Positions 8,773 to 17,734 of a DNA stretch of 64,000 nucleotides are shown in pieces. The translations under genes and the position numbers were made by a program. The notes below the pieces were generated by a model that was given only the letters and a program-made list of their open reading frames with translations, was not told where the DNA came from and searched no databases. This stretch comes from Photobacterium angustum. GTDB taxonomy: Bacteria; Pseudomonadota; Gammaproteobacteria; Enterobacterales; Vibrionaceae. How positions within the stretch are numbered: position 1 is the stretch's first letter; each line of letters begins with the position of its first letter. The DNA lies in NCBI RefSeq assembly GCF_003026365.1, contig NZ_PYOM01000025.1:1-64000 (forward strand), given 5' to 3'.

Positions 8773-9128
8773 GAGATCGCTTCCTTGGATAACACAACCG
8801 AATCGTAAGGCTCCGCCTTACAACAAATAGAATAAGTTTATTGTCTCAGACTGGCATTAGCTTATTGATATGTCGACTGTTTAACAAAGAGCTAAAAGCG
8901 CTTTTCGGTTCACGTCACTATTTATAGATAACTGTTGCAACTCAATAGCGTCAATTTTGCTTACGGCTAACACTAATCACTTTGCTAATAAAATACTGAC
9001 GAACGCTTTTTCATTCTTTGTCTTTCACCTATGACAAAAAATTCGGTACTGTTATTTGATCTTTAAAATGACTAGAATTAGACCAACAGCGTTTTATTTT
9101 TAGTTTCCGTTAACGAATTCGAGTCCTT
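8773..9128. other. Intergenic region between divergent LysM gene and def
   Basis: About 356 bp of AT-rich DNA that must contain both divergent promoters. One compact hairpin is seen, GTAAGGC-TCC-GCCTTAC (8805-8821). Read on the minus strand it lies in the 5' leader of the LysM gene with GGA in its loop. No -10/-35 pair is convincing enough to mark. Confidence 0.5.
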
Positions 9129-9638
9129 ATGTCTGTATTACACGTTCTAACCTTTCCTGATGAACGCCTACGTACTGTAGCTAAACCAGTCGAGGCGATA
9201 ACACCTGAAATCCAAACAATGATCGATGATATGTTGGAGACCATGTACGACGAAGAAGGTATTGGCCTCGCAGCAACCCAAGTTGATATTCACCAACGTA
9301 TTGTGGTGATTGACGTATCAGAAGAACGTAACCAACCTATGGTACTAGTGAACCCTGAAATCACTGAAGAACACGGTGAAGATGGTATCGAAGAAGGCTG
9401 TTTATCGGTTCCTACCGCACGAGGTTTTGTGCCACGTGCAGCAGGCGTAAGTGTTACTGCGCTGGATCGTGACGGTAAAGAATACAGCTTCAAAGCTGAT
9501 GGCTTATTGGCAATTTGTGTACAACATGAATTAGATCACTTAGCTGGCAAGCTGTTTGTTGACTACTTATCACCTTTAAAACGTCAGCGTATTAAACAGA
9601 AACTAGAAAAAATTAAACGCCATAACGCAAAAAACTAA
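9129..9638 (+). CDS. def: Peptide deformylase
   Basis: Removes the formyl group from the N-terminal methionine of new proteins at the ribosome. The 169-residue length is normal for the Fe2+-dependent type I enzyme. All three motifs are present: GIGLAATQV (near residue 43), EEGCLSVP (metal Cys, near 88) and QHELDHLAGKLF (HExxH metal site, near 131). It is the first gene of def-fmt-rsmB and is divergent from the LysM-dprA group. Confidence 0.97.
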   Translation: MSVLHVLTFPDERLRTVAKPVEAITPEIQTMIDDMLETMYDEEGIGLAATQVDIHQRIVVIDVSEERNQPMVLVNPEITEEHGEDGIEEGCLSVPTARGFVPRAAGVSVTALDRDGKEYSFKADGLLAICVQHELDHLAGKLFVDYLSPLKRQRIKQKLEKIKRHNAKN

Positions 9639-9654
9639 TTATTTAGAGGTTACC

Positions 9655-10599
9655 TTGAGCAAACCATTACGCATCGTTTTTGCTGGTACTCCTGACTTCG
9701 CCGCCCGTCATTTGGCGGCGTTGTTGTCTTCACAGCACCAAGTTGTTGCTGTTTACACTCAACCTGATCGCCCAGCTGGTCGTGGTAAAAAACTAACGGC
9801 AAGCCCAGTTAAAAATATCGCGCTTGAACATGATATTCCGGTTTATCAACCCGCTTCATTACGCAATGAAGAAGCACAACAAGAATTAGCTGCCATTGAA
9901 GCAGATATCATGGTTGTGGTGGCATACGGCTTATTATTACCGCAAGAAGTATTAGATACGCCACGTTTAGGTTGTATTAATGTACACGGTTCTATTCTTC
10001 CACGTTGGCGTGGTGCTGCGCCGATCCAACGCTCTATTTGGGCGGGAGATACAGAAACTGGCGTAACTATCATGCAGATGGATATCGGCCTTGATACAGG
10101 TGACATGCTAAAAGTGGCAACCTTGCCAATTGAAGCGACAGACACTAGCGCTACCATGTACGAAAAATTAGCTGATCTTGGCCCTGATGCCTTAATTGAT
10201 TGCTTATCTGCTATTGCTAATGGCACTGCCGTAGCCGTTAAGCAAGACGATGAGCTAGCGAATTACGCCAAGAAGCTGAGTAAAGAAGAAGCGTTAATTG
10301 ATTGGTCAATGGATGCCGCGGCGATTGAACGCTGTGTTCGTGCATTTAACCCGTGGCCAATGAGTTACTTCACCGTTGCCGAGCAAAACATCAAAGTTTG
10401 GCAAGCGGCTGTTGAAACTGACAATCAAGGTAAAGCACCTGGTACAATTTTATCTGCTGATAAGCAAGGTATCCTAGTTGCGACAGGTAATGGTGCATTA
10501 CGCTTATTATCACTTCAACCGCCAGGTAAGAAAGCGATGACAGCAGCAGATTTGCTTAATTCTCGTCGAGAATGGTTTGAATCTGGCGCTCAGTTATAA
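9655..10599 (+). CDS. fmt: Methionyl-tRNA formyltransferase
   Basis: Formylates initiator Met-tRNA using 10-formyl-tetrahydrofolate, the counterpart of the deformylase encoded 16 bp upstream. The 314 residues include the formyltransferase core (VFAGTPDFAA at the start, the catalytic HGSILPRWRGAAPIQR segment near residue 108) and the C-terminal OB-like tRNA-binding domain. The start is TTG 9655, preceded by AGAGGT; no better start exists and the protein from residue 2 (SKPLRIVFAGTP) aligns with the family start. Confidence 0.96.
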   Translation: MSKPLRIVFAGTPDFAARHLAALLSSQHQVVAVYTQPDRPAGRGKKLTASPVKNIALEHDIPVYQPASLRNEEAQQELAAIEADIMVVVAYGLLLPQEVLDTPRLGCINVHGSILPRWRGAAPIQRSIWAGDTETGVTIMQMDIGLDTGDMLKVATLPIEATDTSATMYEKLADLGPDALIDCLSAIANGTAVAVKQDDELANYAKKLSKEEALIDWSMDAAAIERCVRAFNPWPMSYFTVAEQNIKVWQAAVETDNQGKAPGTILSADKQGILVATGNGALRLLSLQPPGKKAMTAADLLNSRREWFESGAQL

Positions 10600-10607
10600 A
10601 TATCAAG

Positions 10608-10637
10608 GCCAGTGTTTAGTCACTGGCTTTTCTTTTT
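10608..10637 (+). terminator. Intrinsic terminator after fmt
   Basis: GCCAGTG (10608-10614) pairs with CACTGGC (10621-10627), followed by TTTTCTTTTT. It lies between fmt and rsmB, so it should at least attenuate transcription into rsmB. Confidence 0.75.
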
Positions 10638-10687
10638 AAGTTCCACATTGTTATCGCCAGCACTAACGGCGAGTTCAGGAAACAGCT

Positions 10688-11968
10688 ATGAATGTAAGAG
10701 CCACAGCGGCCAAAGTTATTTACCAGGTCGTCGATCAAGGGCAGTCATTATCCGCCGCGCTTCCAGCCGCGCAACAAGATATCAGAGAGCGTGACCACGC
10801 TTTATTGCAAGAGATCTGCTATGGCGTACTTCGCTGGCTTCCTCGCTTAGAGTCTATTACCCAAGCGTTAATGGATAAGCCGTTAAAAGGTAAGCAACGC
10901 GTATTCCACCACTTAATTTTAGTGGGCTTATATCAACTCGGGTACATGCGAATTCCAGCACATGCCGCAGTAGCTGAAACGGTAAATGCAACGAAAACAC
11001 TTAAAAAGCCACAACTTCGCGGGCTTATTAACGCAATTTTACGTAATTATCAGCGTCAGCAAGAAGAGCTCGATACCAAAGCTATCAGCCATGATGCGGG
11101 TAAATATGGTCATCCAAGCTGGCTATTAAAGTTATTAAAAGAAAGCTATCCCGAGCAATTTGCTGATATCTGTGAAGCGAATAACACCAAAGCGCCAATG
11201 TGGCTACGTGTTAATCGCCAACACAATACTCGCGATGCCTACCGCGCTTTATTAGATGCCGAAGACATTGCAACCGAGTTACACCCACAGGCCGCAGATG
11301 CGCTACGTTTAGTTTCGCCATGCGATGTTACTAAACTTCCTGGCTTTAGTGATGGCTGGGTCTCGGTACAAGATGCTGCCGCTCAGTTAGCGGTGGATTA
11401 TTTACAGCCTAAAGCGGGTGAGTTAATTCTTGATTGCTGCGCAGCCCCTGGTGGTAAAACCGCCCATATCATGGAGCATGTACCATCAACCAAAGTAGTT
11501 GCGATTGACTGTGATGAAAATCGCCTTAAACGTGTACACGAAAACTTGGCACGTTTGAAGCTTGATGCAACCGTATTGTGCGCTGATGCCCGTTACCCAG
11601 AACAATGGTGGCAAGGTGACAAATTTGATCGTATTTTGTTAGATGCGCCATGTTCAGCGACGGGGGTTATTCGTCGTCACCCAGATATTAAATGGCTGCG
11701 TCGTGGCGAAGATATTGCGGCATTGGCAACGCTTCAAGCAGAGATCTTTGACGCAATGTGGCTGCAATTAAAACCGGGCGGTACGTTAGTTTACGCAACA
11801 TGCTCTATTACGCCACAAGAAAACTGCGATCAGGTAAAAGCGTTTTTAGCACGAACGTCAGATGCGACATTAATTGGCAACGATCCAGCAAAACCTGGTC
11901 GTCAAATTCTGCCAGGTGAAGAGTCGATGGATGGTTTTTACTACGCTGTACTAACAAAAGCAGAGTAA
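10688..11968 (+). CDS. rsmB: 16S rRNA m5C967 methyltransferase RsmB
   Basis: SAM-dependent enzyme that methylates C967 of 16S rRNA. The 426 residues comprise an N-terminal NusB-like RNA-binding domain (about 1-140) and a C-terminal Rossmann methyltransferase. The latter shows DCCAAPGGKTAHI (SAM binding) and the two functional cysteines in DAPCSATG and ATCSI typical of m5C RNA methyltransferases. Length matches E. coli RsmB (429). It is third in the conserved def-fmt-rsmB-trkA run, but hairpin terminators on both sides suggest it can be a separate transcript. Confidence 0.96.
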   Translation: MNVRATAAKVIYQVVDQGQSLSAALPAAQQDIRERDHALLQEICYGVLRWLPRLESITQALMDKPLKGKQRVFHHLILVGLYQLGYMRIPAHAAVAETVNATKTLKKPQLRGLINAILRNYQRQQEELDTKAISHDAGKYGHPSWLLKLLKESYPEQFADICEANNTKAPMWLRVNRQHNTRDAYRALLDAEDIATELHPQAADALRLVSPCDVTKLPGFSDGWVSVQDAAAQLAVDYLQPKAGELILDCCAAPGGKTAHIMEHVPSTKVVAIDCDENRLKRVHENLARLKLDATVLCADARYPEQWWQGDKFDRILLDAPCSATGVIRRHPDIKWLRRGEDIAALATLQAEIFDAMWLQLKPGGTLVYATCSITPQENCDQVKAFLARTSDATLIGNDPAKPGRQILPGEESMDGFYYAVLTKAE

Positions 11969-11980
11969 TCATTATTAAAT

Positions 11981-12014
11981 AAAAGCGGAACTTGCTCTCA
12001 AGATTCCGCTTTTT
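11981..12014 (+). terminator. Intrinsic terminator after rsmB
   Basis: AAAAGCGGAA / TTCCGCTTTT (11981-12014) forms a 10-bp stem with a T-rich end, directly downstream of rsmB. Confidence 0.88.
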
Positions 12015-12087
12015 CATATTTTATAACGCCGATCAGAACGTTGTACTTACAGCTGATCTCTACAGGCATTTACATCAGGCATAGACT

Positions 12088-13464
12088 ATGAAAATTATTA
12101 TTCTCGGTGCCGGACAAGTTGGCGGTACCCTTGCTGAAAACTTGGTTGGTGAGAATAACGATATCACTATCGTTGATAAGGATCCCGAGCGTCTACGTGA
12201 GCTGCAAGACAAATACGACCTTCGAGTTGTACAAGGCTTTGCCAGTCACCCTCGTACGTTACGAGAAGCAGGGGCACAAGATGCTGATATGTTGGTATCT
12301 GTCACGAACTCCGATGAAACTAACATGATCGCATGTCAAATTGCGTTCTCTCTTTTCAATACGCCTAACCGTGTTGCTCGTATTCGTTCACCTGAATATT
12401 TACGAGAAAAAGAACAACTGTTTCAATCTGATGCGGTTCCTGTTGATCACTTAATCGCCCCAGAAGAATTGGTGACCGATTACATTGAAAAACTGATTGA
12501 ATACCCAGGCGCATTACAGGTTGTTAGCTTTGCAGAAGAGAAAGTAGGCCTTGTTGCGGTAAAAGCTTACTATGGCGGTCCACTGGTTGGTAATGCATTA
12601 TCTGCATTGCGTGAACACATGCCACATATCGATACCCGCGTAGCGGCGATTTTCCGTCAAGGTAAACCGATTCGTCCACAAGGTACAACGATCATTGAAG
12701 CCGATGATGAAGTCTTCTTTGTCGCCGCAAGTAACCATATTCGTTCAGTAATGAGTGAACTTCAGCGCCTAGAAAAACCTTATAAGCGCTTGATGATTGT
12801 TGGTGGTGGTAACGTTGGTGCTGGTTTAGCTCGTCGTTTAGAGCAAAGCTACAGCATCAAACTGATTGAACGTAATCAAGATCGTGCTGAGAACTTGTCT
12901 GAAATGCTACAAAATACCATCGTATTTTGTGGTGATGCCTCAGATCAGGAATTGCTCAGCGAAGAACATATCGAGCAGATCGATGTATTTATTGCGGTGA
13001 CTAACGATGATGAAGCCAACATCATGTCAGCCATGCTTGCTAAGCGCATGGGCGCAAAGAAAGTGATGGTACTTATCCAGCGCGGCGCTTACGTTGATTT
13101 GGTGCAAGGCGGTACGATTGATATTGCGATTTCACCGCAACAAGCGACAATTTCAGCGCTATTAACCCACGTGCGAAAAGCCGATATCGTTAATGTATCA
13201 TCATTACGTCGCGGCGCTGCCGAAGCCATTGAAGCGATCGCTCATGGTGATTCCAGTACTTCTAAAGTCGTTGGTCGTGCAATCAGCGATATTAAATTAC
13301 CACCGGGTACCACAATTGGTGCAGTTGTCCGTGGTGAAGAGGTGTTAATCGCCCATGACCGTACCGTCATCGAGCAAAACGATCACGTGGTGATGTTCCT
13401 TGTTGATAAGAAGTACATCCCTGATGTTGAACGTCTCTTCCAACCTAGTCCTTTCTTCTTGTAA
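12088..13464 (+). CDS. trkA: Trk potassium uptake regulatory subunit TrkA
   Basis: Peripheral cytoplasmic subunit that gates the TrkH K+ channel/transporter in response to nucleotides. Two RCK (KTN-NAD binding plus TrkA-C) repeats are visible. The first has ILGAGQVGGTLAENL at residue 4; the second has IVGGGNVGAGLARRLE near 235. Each is followed by acidic and C-terminal TrkA_C segments. At 458 residues it has the standard length. It ends 6 bp before trkH, so the two are co-transcribed. Confidence 0.97.
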   Translation: MKIIILGAGQVGGTLAENLVGENNDITIVDKDPERLRELQDKYDLRVVQGFASHPRTLREAGAQDADMLVSVTNSDETNMIACQIAFSLFNTPNRVARIRSPEYLREKEQLFQSDAVPVDHLIAPEELVTDYIEKLIEYPGALQVVSFAEEKVGLVAVKAYYGGPLVGNALSALREHMPHIDTRVAAIFRQGKPIRPQGTTIIEADDEVFFVAASNHIRSVMSELQRLEKPYKRLMIVGGGNVGAGLARRLEQSYSIKLIERNQDRAENLSEMLQNTIVFCGDASDQELLSEEHIEQIDVFIAVTNDDEANIMSAMLAKRMGAKKVMVLIQRGAYVDLVQGGTIDIAISPQQATISALLTHVRKADIVNVSSLRRGAAEAIEAIAHGDSSTSKVVGRAISDIKLPPGTTIGAVVRGEEVLIAHDRTVIEQNDHVVMFLVDKKYIPDVERLFQPSPFFL

Positions 13465-13470
13465 CTGATC

Positions 13471-14916
13471 ATGGTTAATTATCGTCCCATACTGTTTGTA
13501 CTAGGGTTAGTGCTGTCTAAGCTAGCCCTGTTCATGTACGTGCCGACATTAGTCGCCTTTTTTACTGGTACAGAGGGGTTTATTGATTTCGCCACCGCGG
13601 TGCTGATCACCCATTCTGTTGCCTTTTTATTTTTAACTTTAGGTAAAACCCCAGAGTTTAAGCTTAGCGTGCGAGACATGTTCTTGATCACCACCTTAGT
13701 TTGGACTGTCGCCAGTGCTTTTGCAGCCTTACCTTTTGTATTTATTAATCACATTAGTTTTACCGATGCTTACTTTGAAACCATGTCAGGGATCACCACA
13801 ACGGGCTCTACTGTCTTAAGTGGTTTAGATGATATGGCACCCAGTATTTTGCTGTGGCGATCAACACTGCAATGGCTAGGTGGGGTTGGCTTTATCGTGA
13901 TGGCAGTAGCAATCCTCCCGATGCTGAACGTCGGTGGTATGCGTTTATTCCAAACTGAGTCATCAGATTGGTCAGATAAAAGCTCACCAAGAACCAAGAA
14001 CGTTGCAAAGAATATCGTTAATGTTTATCTGACGTTAACCTTGCTTTGCATTATCTCGTTCATGTTTGCAGGGATGAATACATTTGATGCCATTAACCAT
14101 GCTTTCACCACCATTTCGACTGGCGGTTACTCCACCTCTGATGGTTCAATGAATCACTTCTCGCACAGTGCACAATGGGTTGCTACGGTCTTCATGTTTG
14201 CTGGCGGCTTGCCATTTTTACTGTTTGTCCAAGCCTTGAAAAAACGCCATCCAAAAACCTTATTTGGTGATGCTCAAGTAAAAGGCTATGCCTTGTTTGT
14301 GACCGTTGCCAGTTTAATTGTGGCGGCATGCTTGTTCTTCAATAAAGACTATTCGTTGATGGATTCGCTGCGATTATCATTTTTCAACATCATCTCTGTT
14401 GTCACAACCACAGGGTTTGGCTTGGGTGATTTCACCTCATGGGGGCCATTACCAAGCATTATTTTCGCCTTCACTTTATTGGTAGGTGCTTGTTCAGGCT
14501 CCACCAGTGGCGGAATAAAAATCTTTCGATTCCAGATCGCGTTTGCCTTACTACGCAAGCAAATTATGCAATCTATCCACCCATCAGCGCTATTTGTCCA
14601 ACGCTACAATGACAGACCTGTCACTGACGATATTGTGCGCTCGGTTGTCGCATTAGTATTGACCTTTATCATGACCATTATCTTCATTGCTGCGATATTG
14701 GGTCTGCAAGGACTTGATCCCATCACCAGCATTACCGGTGCTGTCACTGCTGTTGCTAATGTGGGGCCAGGCATGGGTAGCATTATCGGTCCAACAGGTA
14801 ACTTCGCGAGTTTGCCTGATTTATCGAAGTGGACCTTGAGTTTAGGTATGTTGATGGGGCGTTTAGAAATCTTGACTGTGTTAGTGGTTTTTTCACCTGC
14901 ATTTTGGCGAGACTAA
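13471..14916 (+). CDS. trkH: Trk potassium transporter membrane subunit TrkH
   Basis: Inner-membrane K+ channel-like transporter of 481 residues built from four fused M1-P-M2 units. The pore-loop glycines can be seen in TTTGSTVLSG, STGGYSTSDG, TTTGFGLGD and ANVGPGMGS, which form the selectivity filter. Hydrophobic helices fill the rest. The length fits TrkH/TrkG of enterobacteria and vibrios. It is coupled to trkA. Confidence 0.97.
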   Translation: MVNYRPILFVLGLVLSKLALFMYVPTLVAFFTGTEGFIDFATAVLITHSVAFLFLTLGKTPEFKLSVRDMFLITTLVWTVASAFAALPFVFINHISFTDAYFETMSGITTTGSTVLSGLDDMAPSILLWRSTLQWLGGVGFIVMAVAILPMLNVGGMRLFQTESSDWSDKSSPRTKNVAKNIVNVYLTLTLLCIISFMFAGMNTFDAINHAFTTISTGGYSTSDGSMNHFSHSAQWVATVFMFAGGLPFLLFVQALKKRHPKTLFGDAQVKGYALFVTVASLIVAACLFFNKDYSLMDSLRLSFFNIISVVTTTGFGLGDFTSWGPLPSIIFAFTLLVGACSGSTSGGIKIFRFQIAFALLRKQIMQSIHPSALFVQRYNDRPVTDDIVRSVVALVLTFIMTIIFIAAILGLQGLDPITSITGAVTAVANVGPGMGSIIGPTGNFASLPDLSKWTLSLGMLMGRLEILTVLVVFSPAFWRD

Positions 14917-14930
14917 TAACACTAAAAACA

Positions 14931-14960
14931 AAAAGGGAGCGCATTGCGCTCCCTTTTTTA
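14931..14960. terminator. Bidirectional terminator between trkH and the PAQR gene
   Basis: AAAAGGGAGCGC-ATT-GCGCTCCCTTTT is a perfect 12-bp stem flanked by A and T runs, placed between convergent genes. Confidence 0.9.
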
Positions 14961-14979
14961 TTCATTCTATCACGATGAT

Positions 14980-15642
14980 CTACATAGGTTTGACGTAGAA
15001 ATAAATCGCACAAAAGTGGCAAATAGAGCCACCTAATACAAATAAATGCCAAATAGCATGGTTATACGGAATACGCTTATTGACGTAAAAAATCACTCCT
15101 AGTGAATAAATCACACCACCTAAAGCAAGTAGCACTAAACCACCCGTCGATAAAATAAGTGCTAATTGATAAATCATAATTAGCGATAACCAACCCATGG
15201 TTAAATAAGTGATCAGTGATAATTTCTCAAATCGATAAACAAATGCAATTTTGGCAATAATACCTATTATCGCCAGTCCCCAAATCACGCTCATCAAACC
15301 AATGGCTAATGGTGTACGCAAAGAAATCAATAAAAAAGGCGTATAAGTACCAGCAATAAGAAGATAAATCGCACAATGATCGAACGTTTTTAACGCGCGC
15401 TTCGCTTTAGGAGATGAAATCGAGTGGTAGAGAGTAGAAGCTAAATAGAGCAATATCATACTCACCGCATACACGGTATAGCTGATAATACTTAACGTAT
15501 CAGCATTAACAGAAAATGCTTTCTCAAGAAGTAAATATAACCCAAACAAGCCAAATAACAGCCCGATCCCATGGCTTATACTGTTCGCAACTTCTTCTGC
15601 AACTGAGTACCCTTGTTCAGTTGTCACCGATTTACTCATCAC
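14980..15642 (-). CDS. Hemolysin III / PAQR family membrane protein (YqfA-like)
   Basis: A 220-residue inner-membrane protein with about seven hydrophobic helices, of the hemolysin-III/PAQR superfamily. The N-terminal EEVANSISHGIG, the mid-protein STLYHSISSPKAKRALKTFDHCAIYLLIAGTYTP-type region and the C-terminal HAIWHLFVLGGSICHF-type region carry the conserved histidines. The name is historical; hemolysis is not expected. Function of the bacterial members is not settled, though membrane homeostasis has been proposed. It stands alone. Confidence 0.9.
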   Translation of the reverse strand: MMSKSVTTEQGYSVAEEVANSISHGIGLLFGLFGLYLLLEKAFSVNADTLSIISYTVYAVSMILLYLASTLYHSISSPKAKRALKTFDHCAIYLLIAGTYTPFLLISLRTPLAIGLMSVIWGLAIIGIIAKIAFVYRFEKLSLITYLTMGWLSLIMIYQLALILSTGGLVLLALGGVIYSLGVIFYVNKRIPYNHAIWHLFVLGGSICHFCAIYFYVKPM

Positions 15643-15813
15643 TCAACTACCTCACGCCAACATAACATTATGCTGCTATAACTATACTACTCAGCTTACA
15701 CTTGTAAGCTGAAAATAAGCAAGTCAAGAATCGTGATATTTATAATGATGGGATAAAAATATGCGTAATAAAAACGGAGCGCTCGTGATAGATAAGCAAT
15801 ACTCCGTTAATTA

Positions 15814-16494
15814 TTATTTTTGCAGTAATGACAAGGTGGCTTGTCGAGCAGCATCTGGATCGCGAGCAAGAATGCCATCAACGATTTGTTGGTGAGCATC
15901 AAGTTTTAAAATACGTTCACGCGTAACAACACGGAAGTAGTTTTCAAATACCGCTTTAAACAAATTACCAAACGGACTAATAAAATGATTTCCTGAGGCA
16001 AAATAAATCAGTTGATGGAAACGTGTATCGACTTCAATCCAACGTTCTTGATCAAAGTTATCGCCCATTTCATGCATTTCAGTCAACAGCTCTTGTAGCT
16101 CTTTTCGCTCTTCATCTGTTGCATGAATAGCTGCTAATGCTGCCGCTTCTGGCTCTAACATTAAGCGCGCTTGTTGATATTCCTCTAATAATTCAGAATC
16201 GGCATCAAAATCTAACCAAGCGAGTAAATCTTGATCAAGATAGTTCCAATTCTTTTTCGGCATTACGCGTGTACCAATACGTGGCCGAGGCAATACCATT
16301 CCTTTGGCAGCCAACATTTTGATTGCCTCACGAACAGCAGTACGGCTTACACCATACATATCACCTAATTCGACTTCACCCGGTAAAATATCACCAGGCG
16401 CTGTTTCTCCCGCCAAAATACGACGGCCTATAGACTCAGCTAATCGATAAGATAAGTTTCGGTTGGCAACAATGCGTTGCTGCTCTTGTTCCAT
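15814..16494 (-). CDS. GntR-family transcriptional regulator with FCD domain
   Basis: A 226-residue FadR-subfamily regulator. The N-terminal winged helix-turn-helix (about residues 12-80) includes LPGEVELGDMYGVSRTAVREAIK, written here only as its key end GVSRTAVREAI. The all-helical FCD ligand domain (about 95-220) keeps the metal/ligand histidines around RFHQLIYFASGNH. RIGTRVMPKKNWNYLDQDLLAW resembles regulators of sugar-acid catabolism (DgoR, ExuR types). No catabolic genes are adjacent, so the ligand and targets cannot be named. The start is supported by GGAGAGG upstream. Confidence 0.85.
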   Translation of the reverse strand: MEQEQQRIVANRNLSYRLAESIGRRILAGETAPGDILPGEVELGDMYGVSRTAVREAIKMLAAKGMVLPRPRIGTRVMPKKNWNYLDQDLLAWLDFDADSELLEEYQQARLMLEPEAAALAAIHATDEERKELQELLTEMHEMGDNFDQERWIEVDTRFHQLIYFASGNHFISPFGNLFKAVFENYFRVVTRERILKLDAHQQIVDGILARDPDAARQATLSLLQK

Positions 16495-16687
16495 ACATCC
16501 TCTCCAAAGGCTTCTTTTATAATGTAGTTATTCCATAAGATATGGGCTGTGTAACACAAACATCGTATTACAACATAAACGGATCTGAATACACCAAGCT
16601 AAAGCACTTTTACTGCCCTTTTTTTTCAGCATGTTGAATCATCCCTCTTAATGCTTCAATCTTAGCATTTTAGCGGCTACTTTTTAC
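16495..16687. other. Upstream region of the GntR gene
   Basis: AT-rich DNA that must hold the GntR promoter on the minus strand. No operator could be assigned. Confidence 0.4.
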
Positions 16688-17086
16688 TCGACTTTTAAAA
16701 TTGCTATTGTTATTCTCGGCGCAAACTGATTAACAACCAAGCGATATACTGATGGATGGGGTAAACCCAGTAGGGAATTTTCCCTTCAGCGATCAGCTTG
16801 CTAACATCTGGCCATGGACGAGCCTGACAACAGGTGATTATATGCGACCAGCATCTCCCGTCAGGTATGTAAGTACCCCTCGTAGCCCTTCACGCCTTCG
16901 CGCAACGGCTCATGCTCCACATTTTAAAACGAAACAGACAGCCGTTGTTGAGATTTCATTAACGAATAACGATATAAAGTTAAAGCGTAATGAGTTAGGC
17001 ACGCAAATACTGCCATCAATCACCAAGCAAAATATCGCGTAATAGTAATAAAACGATCGAAAGAAAGCAGCTTTTGCTGCTTTTTT
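16688..17086 (+). ncRNA. Candidate unannotated transcript (structured RNA or small-protein gene)
   Basis: A promoter-like pair, TCGACT (16688-16693) with 17-bp spacing to TATTCT (16711-16716), is followed some 350 bp later by a good plus-strand terminator, GCAGC-TTTT-GCTGC plus a T run (17064-17086). No known gene lies between. The block from 16750 to about 16925 is visibly richer in G and C than its flanks and has several short hairpins (for example AGGGAA-TT-TTCCCT and CCTG-ACAA-CAGG). An open frame of 96 codons (16752-17042) exists inside but lacks a ribosome site. On the other strand a 30-odd residue stop-free stretch also reads well. A multi-copy repeat or a decayed gene are alternatives. 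I do not recognise the family. Confidence 0.35.
17064..17086 (+). terminator. Intrinsic terminator with no known upstream gene
   Basis: AAAGCAGC-TTTT-GCTGCTTT followed by a run of six T. It is oriented to stop a plus-strand transcript arriving from the unannotated block at 16722-17050. Confidence 0.8.
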
Positions 17087-17120
17087 ACTTCGTTTTGTCA
17101 TTACAGCGCCATACAACAGA

Positions 17121-17147
17121 TTGTAACCCCGTGTGCTTTGTTATAAT
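17121..17147 (+). promoter_or_regulatory. Extended -10 promoter for yihD
   Basis: TG-T-TATAAT (17139-17147) is a perfect extended -10. A TTGTAA at 17121-17126 is spaced by 15 bp, so recognition probably rests on the extended -10. Confidence 0.6.
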
Positions 17148-17215
17148 TTATCCCTATTAAAACTATGACAATTTGATCGTGATAACGATCACTCAGCCTC
17201 AACTACGGAGTCACT

Positions 17216-17482
17216 ATGAAAACGCATCGCGTCAATGAACTCATCGAACTGCTTCATCCTGAATGGCAAAAAGATCCTGATCTAAATTTAGTGGAGTTTT
17301 TATTAAAACTGGCTGAAGAAGCAAAGTATAACGGCCCATTAGAGTCACTCACTGATGATGTACTGATTTATCACTTGAAGATGCGTAACAGTGACAAAGA
17401 CGCCATGATCCCTGGGCTTGCAAAAGACTGCGAAGATGATTTCAAAACCGCAATCTTACGCGCTCGCGGTATTATTAAATAA
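17216..17482 (+). CDS. yihD: DUF1040 family protein YihD
   Basis: An 88-residue soluble protein of the YihD/DUF1040 family, found in enterobacteria and vibrios and without an assigned function. The sequence (HRVNELIELLHPEWQKD at the start) and length match E. coli YihD closely. It precedes srkA and dsbA, the same order as in E. coli, but a terminator and about 290 bp separate it from srkA. Confidence 0.92.
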   Translation: MKTHRVNELIELLHPEWQKDPDLNLVEFLLKLAEEAKYNGPLESLTDDVLIYHLKMRNSDKDAMIPGLAKDCEDDFKTAILRARGIIK

Positions 17483-17502
17483 CCTCACTATGATTTAACG
17501 TT

Positions 17503-17533
17503 AAAAGCCAGTGAATATTCACTGGCTTTTTTG
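17503..17533 (+). terminator. Intrinsic terminator after yihD
   Basis: AAAAGCCAGTGAAT / ATTCACTGGCTTTT is a perfect inverted repeat (17503-17530) with a T run. Confidence 0.9.
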
Positions 17534-17734
17534 TGCCCAAACTACCAAGTTCAGCACTGATTTTAGGTCTAATCATCGCCTTACGTTACAATTATGTGAT
17601 TAACAAAGCGTGGTACATATTAATAATTAGCACTCAGCGCCGACAGTCGATTTATTGGTAGCCTTCACTAAACTAATGACGACATACATTAAATTAGGTG
17701 GCAAATTAACCCCTGAATTCTCGTTATCTCAAGA

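Noticed and set aside
16750..16930. A decayed mobA gene next to yihD
   Set aside because: One frame has a weak resemblance to the MobA C-terminus (PLVAL...), but with stops and no other motif; also the orientation does not fit the E. coli mobA-yihD order.
16752..17042. The 96-codon frame as a confident protein gene
   Set aside because: No ribosome site and no recognised family; the other strand also has long stop-free parts. Kept only as part of a candidate transcript.
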